Positions 17,472-26,508 of a DNA stretch of 64,000 nt are shown piece by piece; the stretch's first letter is position 1; each line of letters opens with the position of its first letter. Location of the stretch: positions 23,950 to 87,949 of the IMG/VR virus record IMGVR_UViG_3300046352_000123. One strand, 5' to 3'. A program made the position numbers and the translations under genes. The stretch is from a virus. The notes beneath the pieces are model-generated. The model saw only the letters and a list, made by a program, of their open reading frames with translations, searched no databases and was not told where the DNA came from.

Positions 17472-20400
17472 TGGCTCAGAGCAATCAAAATCCTGGTGCG
17501 ATCAATACCTTTTCCAAGGGTATGCTCAAGGACCTCAATGAAACCTTTATAGGTGAGGGCCAGTGGGTACATGCCCGTAATGCGGTGAACAACACGCATA
17601 CGGGTGAGATGGGCGTATTGGGAAATGAGCCAGCCAATCTTCACACTATTGACCTTCCGTACACCCTTATAGGAGCTATTCCTATCAGTGACGGCACCTG
17701 GGCTTTGTTTACCACAGATGATAACAATTGTGAGATTGGAGTCTTTGATGCCAACCTGGGTACTTATCGTTTAGTGGTCAATGATCCCAAGCTAAACTTC
17801 AGAAGGACCAACCTGATCACAGGAGCTGCCAGACGCAACGCGGACTGTGGCTTTAAGGTGTACTGGTCTGATGGCCGCAACCCTGACCGGGTGATGGCCA
17901 TGGACAGCCCGCCGTATTTTACTACAAAAGAAATGCAGGGAGACTGCATCATTGAGAAATCAACAGGTGTACTGGATGTGGAGCAGTTAAGACTGGCCCA
18001 GATCCTGACCATCCCTTGTGTACGTATTGAGAAGGGCCGGGCGTCCGGTACCCTTCGTAACGGCTCTTACCAGGTTGCCCTGGCTTATACTGTCAACTCT
18101 ATTCGGGTAACAGATTACTTAGTAGTGTCTGAGGTACAGGGACTCTTTGACCACGATGGTGGGGGAGGTTCCCTGGACGTTTCTGTGACCAATACAGACC
18201 CTGATTTTGATGAGATGGAAGTAGTACTCATCTCAGTGGTAAATCAAAGCACAGTGGCCAAAAGACTGGGTATATACTCTACCCGTCAGACCAAGTTATT
18301 TATTGACTCTGCAGAGCCTGACCTGATCACTATTCCGCTGGAGCAGATCCCGTTGAACACTCCGGCTATTGAGAAGAGTGATGCCATGTTCCGCCTGAAT
18401 AATTATTTAGTGCGTACGGGTATCTATAACCGCTTTGACTTTAACTACCAGAACCTGGCTAACCAGATCCGCACTAAGTGGGTGAGTGTAGAGTACCCGG
18501 CTAACTATTATGCCAACGGGGGAAACAACACCGGCTACATGAGAGATGAGCAGTACGCGTTCTTTATCCGCTGGGTATATAACACAGGGGACAAGAGTGC
18601 TTCTTTCCATATTCCTGGCAGGGAAGCTTTAGACAGTGAGCGTATCAACCTGGCTACAGCAGATGCTATTGAGCTCGACAATGATCAGACAGCACAGGCT
18701 TGGCAGGTAAATAACACGGCCTCTATCACCAACACACCAGGCACTAAACTTGCCGATGGCGGTATGGTACTGGCTGAGGGGGAGATGGGTTACTGGGAAA
18801 GCACCGAGCGTTATCCGGATAACAAGTTTGAGATCTGGGGGAACCTGTGTGGCAAGCCTATCCGTCACCATAAGTTTCCTGATAATAAACTATCAGAGGA
18901 GACCTACCACCACTCTCAGGGCGGGGACAAGATCCGCGTACTGGGCGTGAAGTTTGAGAACATCCAGATACCGGTAGATAACTACGGTAAAGCCATTACC
19001 TCTATTGTAGGCTATGAGATCCTAAGAGGTTCCCGTGAAGGCAACAAGACCATTGTAGCTAAGGGTATCTTTAACAACATGCGGGAGTTTAATATTCCCG
19101 GTGGTAACGGGACCAAGGGCTTGTACCAAAACTATCCGTACAATGACCTTAACCCGGATCTGTACCTGACCTCTGATGAGAAATCCATAGAGAGTGGTTC
19201 CAAGAGCAACAGGAGATCTAATCCCCTTACGGCTTACAGAAAAGACATGTTCTCTTTTCACAGTCCGGATACTTCTTTTTCCAAACCTTACCTGAGTGTT
19301 CAGGAGGTAAAACTTTATGCAGAAGTTTACGGCCAGGCGCTTGGAAACTTTGAGCATGTGTACAAACACCCTAAGTTCAAACAGATCTCAGACTCTTTGA
19401 GTATTGTAGGAAAGCTGTTGTCGGTTTTTGCAACCATGAACAGTATCTCTGCTTTGGCTACAGGTGCCAGTAAGAAACTGACCTTTGCTGCCAGCGAGGA
19501 CCTTCCGCTCTCTTTTGAGGTGGGTGGTGCTCCTGCATCATTTCCCGGCCCTCCGGGTGGCTCTGATGCCTTTGGTGTAGGTGCAGCTGCAAATGCTGTG
19601 GCGTACGCACTTGTTCTTGCACAGCACGTAGCCAACATTGTTATTTTGATTTCTACGGCTAAGTTGATGGCTGACATGTACAATGAGAAGATCATCAGTG
19701 TCATCGTCTCCTTACTGCCGGAAAAACAATACTCAGCACAGTATAACTCTCACGGTTACTACAGCAACTTCAGTCTTAATGCTTCCTCAGACAACAGTCG
19801 CAGGGGTGTTGCAGATAGTTTCTATGTAAACAACAACCTGCAGAACTACAATAACTACAAGATCAATAACGTAGACCGCAGTGGTTATGTGTTTGTCAGC
19901 ACAACCAAAGAGATTGCCAATCCGTTACGGGTTGATATCTCGCGTAAGACAAAGGGCCAGCTGCAAGTTGACCTGAACAAGAATGTTACAACCGACATCT
20001 CCGCGCATTATGGTGCACTCAAGATCAACTTTCCTTCCCAATACGGACAGCTGGAAAGCATTAAGCAGGTTCCTGTCTACACTTGTATGTACAATGTGGG
20101 TACAGACCTAGCTACGCGTTACTCTACAGACATCATGTTTGGTGGGGATGTGTACGTTGGTCGTTATACAGAGAAGAACCCATTCACTTTCTTTAGTGAG
20201 TGGCTCTATGACCAGCCGGATAACATTGCCTACGACTACCGTAATTATATCACGGTGGCCTATCCGCGTTACTGGATAGAAAATGGTAAGCCCAACAAAG
20301 ACATTACTAATTTCCCGAGCATAGGCCGTCACTTAGATGACCGCGTAGACAAAGGGTTCTTTGTGGAGAAAGGATACTTCTATATTTCCTGTAACGGGGT

Positions 20401-22087
20401 ACGTGACTTCTGGGTAGAATCAGAGGTCAACCTGGCTTTCAGGGACTGGGAAGATGTCGCCAGTAAGAGACACTATGATCCGGACCGGTTCACAGATGTG
20501 CAGACCATGTTTCGCTCTGACAATATCAAGACAAGCAACTTCTATAAGTATGACTACTCCTTAAGTGTTGCGCGTCTGTACAATAACTATGTAAGCTGGG
20601 GAGCTTTGCAAAACCGCGACTATGATCCGCGCATTGCTGAGAACTGCTATGCTTATTCGCCTAACCGTATTATGTACTCGCTACCTCAGGAGACTGAGCA
20701 GAAGCAGGATAACTGGGTGAGGTTCCTACCCAACAACTACTTAGACATGTCATCTCGTGTGACGGCTCTAAAGGCAGTAGGTGGCACAGGAGCCCTGATC
20801 ATGCTGGAGAATGAAGCTCCTATTACGATCCAGGGTGTAGACAGTCTGCAGACTGATGGAGGCATCAAGCTTACCATTGGTGATGCGGGATTGTTTAACC
20901 AACCGTTGCGTAACATCATGAACACGGATGATGAGTACCAGTATGGCTCTTGCCAAAGCAAATTTGCCATTGCCGGTATTCCAGGTGGTGTGTACTGGGT
21001 ATCCCAGGAACAGGGTAAGATATTCCGCTATGGCGGTGAGATGGATGAAGTTTCTAGAAGAGGAAACAAGTGGTGGTTTGCCAAGCACTTGCCTTCTCAG
21101 TTACTACGTGCCTTTCCTGATTATAACCTGGGGGATAACCCACTGGTAGGCGTAGGCTGTAACATGTCCTATGATAATACCAATGAGTTGCTCTATATCA
21201 CCAAGCGTGACTTCAAGCCTACCACTGAAGCAATGAAGTGGAACAGTGTGGATGGTTTCTACACAGACGGAGAAGAGTTCGTTGTTACCAATACTGATGG
21301 CACAAAGACCATCAAGAAAACTAAGAACAAGATAGCCTTGGGCGACCCCTCTCACTTTGAAGATGCCAGCTGGACTATTTCCTATGATCCAAAGGCAGCT
21401 GAGGGCAAAGGAGCTTTCTTAAGTTTCCATGACTGGCATCCTAACTTTATCATTCCGGGCAGAAGCAGCTTCCTAACGGTTAAGGATAGAGGCGTATGGA
21501 GACACAATGTACGCACAGACCAGTTCTGTAACTTCTACGGAAAAGATTATCCTTTTGAAGTGGAGTTTGTGGTGTCTACAGGCCAGCAGGTCGCTACGGT
21601 AAGAAACGTAGAGTATGTGCTGGAGACGTTCAAGTACTTCAATGACGGTCAGGACAAGTTCCACCTTTTAGATGAGAACTTTGACAATGCCATTGTATAT
21701 AACTCAGAGCAGATCTCCGGTAACCTAAAGCTTGACCTCAAGCCAAAGAACAACCCGGTAGCCCTGCTAACCTATCCAAAGGTCCAGGCTAATGGAGTAG
21801 ACATCCTGTACTCAAAAGAAGAGAACAAGTACCGGTTCAACCAGTTCTGGGATATCACCAAGGACAGGGGTGAGTTTACTACTAATATGGAGCCTATGTT
21901 CAATGTGTCCAGCAATGGATACACCCGTAAGATCAACGCACGGTATGTGGATTACAATAAGAATGTGATGGAACGTAAGAAGTTCCGCCACTATGTAAAC
22001 AGGGTACTGCTCAGAAAGAATGTATCCGGCCCTGTGAAGTTCCTGTTCAAGTTAATTAACACCAAGTTGCAACCTAGTTTACGATGA
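17471..22087 (+). CDS. Large tail stabilisation/muzzle-type protein, 1,538 aa
   Basis: The opening (PGAINTFSKGMLKDLNETFI, then GEGQWVHARNAVNNTHTGEM) and the repeated beta-propeller-like strands fit the phage stabilisation protein family (P22 gp10-like) that forms the muzzle at the tail end in crAss-like phages. Long strand-rich segments contain many NYxxN, YDxxNY and FRWV-type motifs. Residues ~700-737 form a striking hydrophobic, Ala/Val/Ile-rich stretch (AANAVAYALVLAQHVANIV) within an otherwise soluble protein. The start overlaps the previous stop and its own stop overlaps the next start by ATGA, so the neck, muzzle and first cargo genes are coupled. Length and order support the call; the exact structural role is inferred. 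Confidence 0.8.
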   Translation: MAQSNQNPGAINTFSKGMLKDLNETFIGEGQWVHARNAVNNTHTGEMGVLGNEPANLHTIDLPYTLIGAIPISDGTWALFTTDDNNCEIGVFDANLGTYRLVVNDPKLNFRRTNLITGAARRNADCGFKVYWSDGRNPDRVMAMDSPPYFTTKEMQGDCIIEKSTGVLDVEQLRLAQILTIPCVRIEKGRASGTLRNGSYQVALAYTVNSIRVTDYLVVSEVQGLFDHDGGGGSLDVSVTNTDPDFDEMEVVLISVVNQSTVAKRLGIYSTRQTKLFIDSAEPDLITIPLEQIPLNTPAIEKSDAMFRLNNYLVRTGIYNRFDFNYQNLANQIRTKWVSVEYPANYYANGGNNTGYMRDEQYAFFIRWVYNTGDKSASFHIPGREALDSERINLATADAIELDNDQTAQAWQVNNTASITNTPGTKLADGGMVLAEGEMGYWESTERYPDNKFEIWGNLCGKPIRHHKFPDNKLSEETYHHSQGGDKIRVLGVKFENIQIPVDNYGKAITSIVGYEILRGSREGNKTIVAKGIFNNMREFNIPGGNGTKGLYQNYPYNDLNPDLYLTSDEKSIESGSKSNRRSNPLTAYRKDMFSFHSPDTSFSKPYLSVQEVKLYAEVYGQALGNFEHVYKHPKFKQISDSLSIVGKLLSVFATMNSISALATGASKKLTFAASEDLPLSFEVGGAPASFPGPPGGSDAFGVGAAANAVAYALVLAQHVANIVILISTAKLMADMYNEKIISVIVSLLPEKQYSAQYNSHGYYSNFSLNASSDNSRRGVADSFYVNNNLQNYNNYKINNVDRSGYVFVSTTKEIANPLRVDISRKTKGQLQVDLNKNVTTDISAHYGALKINFPSQYGQLESIKQVPVYTCMYNVGTDLATRYSTDIMFGGDVYVGRYTEKNPFTFFSEWLYDQPDNIAYDYRNYITVAYPRYWIENGKPNKDITNFPSIGRHLDDRVDKGFFVEKGYFYISCNGVRDFWVESEVNLAFRDWEDVASKRHYDPDRFTDVQTMFRSDNIKTSNFYKYDYSLSVARLYNNYVSWGALQNRDYDPRIAENCYAYSPNRIMYSLPQETEQKQDNWVRFLPNNYLDMSSRVTALKAVGGTGALIMLENEAPITIQGVDSLQTDGGIKLTIGDAGLFNQPLRNIMNTDDEYQYGSCQSKFAIAGIPGGVYWVSQEQGKIFRYGGEMDEVSRRGNKWWFAKHLPSQLLRAFPDYNLGDNPLVGVGCNMSYDNTNELLYITKRDFKPTTEAMKWNSVDGFYTDGEEFVVTNTDGTKTIKKTKNKIALGDPSHFEDASWTISYDPKAAEGKGAFLSFHDWHPNFIIPGRSSFLTVKDRGVWRHNVRTDQFCNFYGKDYPFEVEFVVSTGQQVATVRNVEYVLETFKYFNDGQDKFHLLDENFDNAIVYNSEQISGNLKLDLKPKNNPVALLTYPKVQANGVDILYSKEENKYRFNQFWDITKDRGEFTTNMEPMFNVSSNGYTRKINARYVDYNKNVMERKKFRHYVNRVLLRKNVSGPVKFLFKLINTKLQPSLR

Positions 22088-24996
22088 GTCTAAATAAGAG
22101 TTTACTTGCCGATATCCAAAAGAAGATGTCCAAGCCTTCTAAGCCTAAAGTACCCCGTAACCAGTGGCAACATCCTGGTGAGATTACTAACATACCTTCT
22201 AATAATATTACGATGGATGGTGTTAGTTATCCTGTGTTAGGGGTCCCTAATATTGGACAAGCTCAAATGATGTATCCTAATCAAGACTATCTATTTCCTG
22301 ATGCAGATAACGTTACTGAGTATCCAATGATGCAGAATGGTGGACTATTAAGTCGATCTGTTACTTGCTCTAGTTGTGGTCATTCTTGGAAAGCAGTTGA
22401 TGGTGGATCTGATCCTATGACATGTCATAAGTGTGGAGGTTCTGTTAAGATGCAAGGTGGTGGAACAGCTTATGTTGATTCTGTACTAAATGCTAACAAG
22501 AATCTTAATTGGGTGCAAAGACTATATCCAAAGAATACACCTTCTATGCAGATACCTGGAGTAAAAGGACCTAGTACTCACTATATGCAAAGTGGTGATA
22601 GTCGTGTATATCCAACTGTAGTACAAATGCCTAACGGTACTTTAAAGTATTTAGGCAAAGATGCATTTGATTATGCAGACTCTACTAAGACTTATATACA
22701 GTTTCCTAATGATGCTGCAGCAACCTGGTTTGGTGAAAATTATAAAAAAGGAACTGGTGTATTACCAAAGAATGCATCAGGTGGTCAACACGGTGGTCTG
22801 GACAGATGGTTTGCAGAGAAGTGGGTAGATGTAAAGACAGGCAAAGACTGTGGCAGACAAGAGGGAGAATCCCGCAAGGGTTATCCGGCATGCAGGCCTA
22901 GCAAGAGAGTTAATGACGATACACCCAAGACATCTTCTGAGTTATCATCTGCAGAGAAGGCAAAGTTTACCAGAGAGAAAACATCAAGTGATAAAATAAA
23001 TTACCAACACCGCAGACGTGAGTTTGGGGGTGAAGAAATGTACAACGACATGGAAGAATTCAAATCAGGGGGTAATGTCCCTACCAACCCGTCTTTATGG
23101 TCAAGAGCTAAGTCTATGGCCAGACAAAAGTATGATGTGTATCCAAGTGCTTACGCTAATGGATGGGCAGCTAAGTGGTATAAGAGCAAAGGTGGTGGTT
23201 GGAAAAAAGCTGAGTACGGTATGGAAGTAGAGATGCAGAAAGGCGGCAGCTTGTATGATTATATGGCGGCCCGTGGTATGGATGCAGACTTTAGCAGCCG
23301 TAAGAAAGTATTTGATAAATACTTTGCCAATAATTACAAAGGTACAGCTGAGCAGAACAAGCAAATGCTCAACATGCTGCAGTACCAGGAGAAACCCCGA
23401 GTAAACATAAACTATGCTTCTCCTGCGGTTCAATCCGCTATGCCTGCCTACGTACCTACTACGCAAACTAAAGCAACCGCTAAAGGTATGCAACGTGTAA
23501 ACAACAAGGTAGATAACCGTAACTGGTTTGAAAGAACTTTTGGCATGAATGAGGATGAGGTACAAGAGCAATCTTTTGACCTTCCTCAGGATGTGTACAA
23601 CTACTACAATCAATACGCAGAGAAGAACAAAGGCAAGAAGTTTGGTATTGTATCCAAGCAGAATGCCCGTGGTTATTTCTTTGATGAGAATGGTAACCTT
23701 GCTTTACAAGATGAGGTTGGGCTGGGCCAAGATGCAGGTGATGAACAACCGGTGTTTTATAAGAAAAGAACTACACCTTCCGGTGAATATACCATGAACC
23801 GTGCAGGTAAGGGTAACACAAGTGCAACCGACTATGGTAAAAACTATGGGTCTGATAACTTCTTTTACATCCAGCATACAGATCCTAACAAGCGTTTGCT
23901 TCCGGATCCTGCAAACCCTAACAGAAAAGTGAGTGTAGCCATGCACGGTATTCCTACTCACTTGTTAGGTGACAGGGAGAAATTATTTGACAATAATAAA
24001 GTATCTGATAACCGCATGAGTGCAGGTTGTATCAACTGCCGCAAAAAGACTTTAGATAATCCTTACTTTAAAAACGTGGGGGCTAATACTTCATTGTATG
24101 TAACGCCTGAGAAAGCTTATGGTGGCGGTACAGATAATCCTGGCTTTAAAGCTTTACCGGAATTTGTACAAGCAAAGATCATGAGTAACATGGCCTATGG
24201 CGGTTCAGCACAACAAGCAGCTATTGCTATGGCAATGAAAGCTGCAGGAAAAAAACCTAAAGCACAATATGCAGAGGGAGGCAAAATGCCAGAAGAAATT
24301 GCTCGTGCCCGTTTTGCAGCTGCCGGTAACCTGGATAAGATGGATGACTACGGGTATGCTTACGGCGGTTATATGCCGTTCATGGGTGATGGTGGTCAAC
24401 CAGATGGTGAGATGGCTCTGTCTCAGATCAATGCTATGATGGATAAGCTGGATAAGCTTCGTAAGTTCATTAAGCCAGATTCTGACCTGGAACCCTGGCA
24501 GGCAAGCAAGATCACTCTTATGGATGACTTTGCCGGTTCTGTATATGACAACATGATGTACTCTCCGGAGAACCAGGAGATGACTGAGGAACAGATGGAG
24601 CAGATGGCTAATGGTGGGTACACTGTAAGCAGAAGCAATGACAGAAAAGGAAAGACCCATAAAGTAACAGGTCCTGATGGCACTGTCAAATATTTTGGGG
24701 ATTCTAACTTAGGTCAGCATCCTAAAGACCCAGAGAGAAAAGCAGCTTTCTATGCCAGACATAAAAAGAACTTAGACAACAATCCATTTTTCAGGGCATT
24801 TGCCAGAAAGACATGGAAAGACGGCGGCTCTACATTCTCAGGTAATGCCTTTTATGAAGCAGGCGGTATGCCATGCTTTGAATGCGGAGGCTCTATGAAA
24901 AATGGAGGACAGCATTCAGTAGGTGATGAAATGGAAGTGACTCCTGCACAGATGGCAGAGTTAAAAAGGCTTGGTTACACTTTTGAAGTACTATAA
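22084..24996 (+). CDS. Large internal virion protein with zinc ribbon and L,D-transpeptidase-like domain, 970 aa
   Basis: Modules visible in order: a zinc ribbon (C95-x2-C98 ... C114-x2-C117); a strand-rich part; a DRWFAEKWVDVKTGKDCGRQ segment with a following YPACRPSKRV, a small Cys-containing domain also known from giant viruses and phages; a KYDVYPSAYANGWAAKWYKS segment; then at ~500-680 a YkuD-type L,D-transpeptidase fold with H621-G-I-P and S646-A-G-C649-I-N, where Cys649 is the likely nucleophile. Modules are separated by short xxGG motifs (MQNGG, AYGG, MANGG, WKDGG). The C-terminus ends in EVTPAQMAELKRLGYTFEVL, resembling the end of the next protein. It probably travels in the virion and acts on peptidoglycan during entry. 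The first ~230 codons are visibly AT-richer than the rest, hinting at a separate origin. Confidence 0.8.
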   Translation: MSLNKSLLADIQKKMSKPSKPKVPRNQWQHPGEITNIPSNNITMDGVSYPVLGVPNIGQAQMMYPNQDYLFPDADNVTEYPMMQNGGLLSRSVTCSSCGHSWKAVDGGSDPMTCHKCGGSVKMQGGGTAYVDSVLNANKNLNWVQRLYPKNTPSMQIPGVKGPSTHYMQSGDSRVYPTVVQMPNGTLKYLGKDAFDYADSTKTYIQFPNDAAATWFGENYKKGTGVLPKNASGGQHGGLDRWFAEKWVDVKTGKDCGRQEGESRKGYPACRPSKRVNDDTPKTSSELSSAEKAKFTREKTSSDKINYQHRRREFGGEEMYNDMEEFKSGGNVPTNPSLWSRAKSMARQKYDVYPSAYANGWAAKWYKSKGGGWKKAEYGMEVEMQKGGSLYDYMAARGMDADFSSRKKVFDKYFANNYKGTAEQNKQMLNMLQYQEKPRVNINYASPAVQSAMPAYVPTTQTKATAKGMQRVNNKVDNRNWFERTFGMNEDEVQEQSFDLPQDVYNYYNQYAEKNKGKKFGIVSKQNARGYFFDENGNLALQDEVGLGQDAGDEQPVFYKKRTTPSGEYTMNRAGKGNTSATDYGKNYGSDNFFYIQHTDPNKRLLPDPANPNRKVSVAMHGIPTHLLGDREKLFDNNKVSDNRMSAGCINCRKKTLDNPYFKNVGANTSLYVTPEKAYGGGTDNPGFKALPEFVQAKIMSNMAYGGSAQQAAIAMAMKAAGKKPKAQYAEGGKMPEEIARARFAAAGNLDKMDDYGYAYGGYMPFMGDGGQPDGEMALSQINAMMDKLDKLRKFIKPDSDLEPWQASKITLMDDFAGSVYDNMMYSPENQEMTEEQMEQMANGGYTVSRSNDRKGKTHKVTGPDGTVKYFGDSNLGQHPKDPERKAAFYARHKKNLDNNPFFRAFARKTWKDGGSTFSGNAFYEAGGMPCFECGGSMKNGGQHSVGDEMEVTPAQMAELKRLGYTFEVL

Positions 24997-24997
24997 C

Positions 24998-26443
24998 ATG
25001 AAGATCCGTATAACAGGGCTTAAGAAATTTCAGCTGGCAGGGCAGAACACTTTTCCTCAGATAACTCCTAACAAGTTTCAGTTTCAATTATCTGACCAGG
25101 AAATGATTGATCAGGCCAGCAATGATTTTCAAATGACAAATCAGGCTTTTCCTACTCAGGCTCCTACAGGTGCTGCTGCAGATGCTGTATTTGCCAATGA
25201 CCTAAAGCAACGTATTGCTAAGGAGAATCCTGAAATTGACCTACCTAAAAGGACAGTTAATTTCATGGATGTGATGAATGCAGGATATAATGCTGCTAAT
25301 CTTTACAATGCAGCTTTCAACAAGGGTGATGCTGAAAGAGAGCGTGATACCTTATTACGTAACCGTAATGCCCAGTTTAACCAACAAGGAGAAAACTCCA
25401 TGGATAGAGGTAACTACGGTGTAGGGCCTTCTGACTATGGTTTATTCAGACCAGATCAAATGGGTGTCAAGTCTCCGGAAGGACAGTACAATGGTGGACG
25501 GTTCTTTCAGGTAGGAGGAGTTAACGCTGAGACAGAACAGTACATGGTGCCTTCTATTGATGCGTTTAGTAATACGGCCCTGGTGAACCCTATGGACTAT
25601 ATGCCACAGACTATGCCGGAGATGCCTAGTATGCCTGCTCAACCTGCAGAGACAAACTTTAAATCTGCCTCTATATCATTAAAAGAGCAGATTGCTACCC
25701 GTGAGAGTGGCGGCGACTACCGGGCCCTTCCTAAAAAGAAAGACGGTTCCCTGGCAAGTTCTGCAGCGGGTAAGTATCAGTTCTTATGGAACCAACACAA
25801 AGACACTATCCGCACGGTAACAGGAGTAGACAGCAAGCAAGCTTTCTTAGATACTCCGGATGCCCAGGAAAAATACTTTGACTATTGGAATGCTAATACC
25901 CTGACGCCGTATGCCCAGAAGATTAAACAGCAGTACAATCCCAAGCAGTCTGTAGACCAGATAAAAATGATGATTCATTTTGCAGGGCCTAAGGGAGCTA
26001 TGGATTACTTTGGTAAGGGTAAGATAACCCGCGATGCTTTTGGTACAACCAATGCAAACTATACCGGCCTGGATACTAAGCCAGGAGTAAACATCAATAA
26101 CCTGGATGCAGGTCTTAGTGCTTTTGCTACAGACATGAGTGCACAGTTTCCTGGCCTGAAGATTTCTTCCGGCAATGACAGCAAGCACATGAGTGGCTCC
26201 AAGCATTACCAGAACAAAGCTATTGACATTGGTGCCAACTCTTCTGATAGAAGGGCTTACAATCAACTGAAAGGCCTTTTAAGCCAGAGCCCACAGATCC
26301 GCCAGCGCTACGGCATTGAAGACATCATTGATGAAGGAGATCACCTGCACGTAGAAATGATGCAGCAAGGTGGAGAGTATGAGCTTACAGCAGACCAGAT
26401 CATGCAGATCAAAGCTATGGGCGGTGATGTGGAGTTCATTTAA
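24998..26443 (+). CDS. Virion peptidoglycan hydrolase: transglycosylase-like plus M15 peptidase-like, 481 aa
   Basis: I chose ATG 24998, 1 bp after the previous stop, giving MKIRITGLKKFQLAGQ; an in-frame start at 24971 exists but overlaps the previous gene. After a Gln/Asn-rich N-terminal part, a lysozyme/transglycosylase-like domain begins near residue 229, with E236 in TRESGGDYRAL as candidate catalytic Glu and the later AAGKYQF motif. Near residues 365-455 lies an M15 (D-Ala-D-Ala carboxypeptidase/endopeptidase) signature: H403-x6-D410 and H449-x-H451 (GDHLHVEM). Two complementary bonds of the wall, glycan and peptide, could thus be cut by one polypeptide. The tail ELTADQIMQIKAMGGDVEFI resembles the end of the preceding protein. 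No signal peptide; delivery is probably by the virion. Confidence 0.85.
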   Translation: MKIRITGLKKFQLAGQNTFPQITPNKFQFQLSDQEMIDQASNDFQMTNQAFPTQAPTGAAADAVFANDLKQRIAKENPEIDLPKRTVNFMDVMNAGYNAANLYNAAFNKGDAERERDTLLRNRNAQFNQQGENSMDRGNYGVGPSDYGLFRPDQMGVKSPEGQYNGGRFFQVGGVNAETEQYMVPSIDAFSNTALVNPMDYMPQTMPEMPSMPAQPAETNFKSASISLKEQIATRESGGDYRALPKKKDGSLASSAAGKYQFLWNQHKDTIRTVTGVDSKQAFLDTPDAQEKYFDYWNANTLTPYAQKIKQQYNPKQSVDQIKMMIHFAGPKGAMDYFGKGKITRDAFGTTNANYTGLDTKPGVNINNLDAGLSAFATDMSAQFPGLKISSGNDSKHMSGSKHYQNKAIDIGANSSDRRAYNQLKGLLSQSPQIRQRYGIEDIIDEGDHLHVEMMQQGGEYELTADQIMQIKAMGGDVEFI

Positions 26444-26475
26444 ACCTTTTAGGTTTAGCTTGTTAAACTCCAGAA

Positions 26476-26495
26476 ATTTTGTTATATTAAAGAGT
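26476..26495 (+). promoter_or_regulatory. Promoter-like element, copy 5 (diverged)
   Basis: ATTTTGTTATATTAAAGAGTA lies in the 65-bp gap before the gene at 26509 and ends 13 bp before its ATG. It keeps the T-run, TATATTA and a closing GTA, but the TATAAT hexamer is altered. A small hairpin AAACCT-TTT-AGGTTT overlaps the preceding stop (26441-26455). Confidence 0.4.
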
Positions 26496-26508
26496 AGACT
26501 ATATTCCT

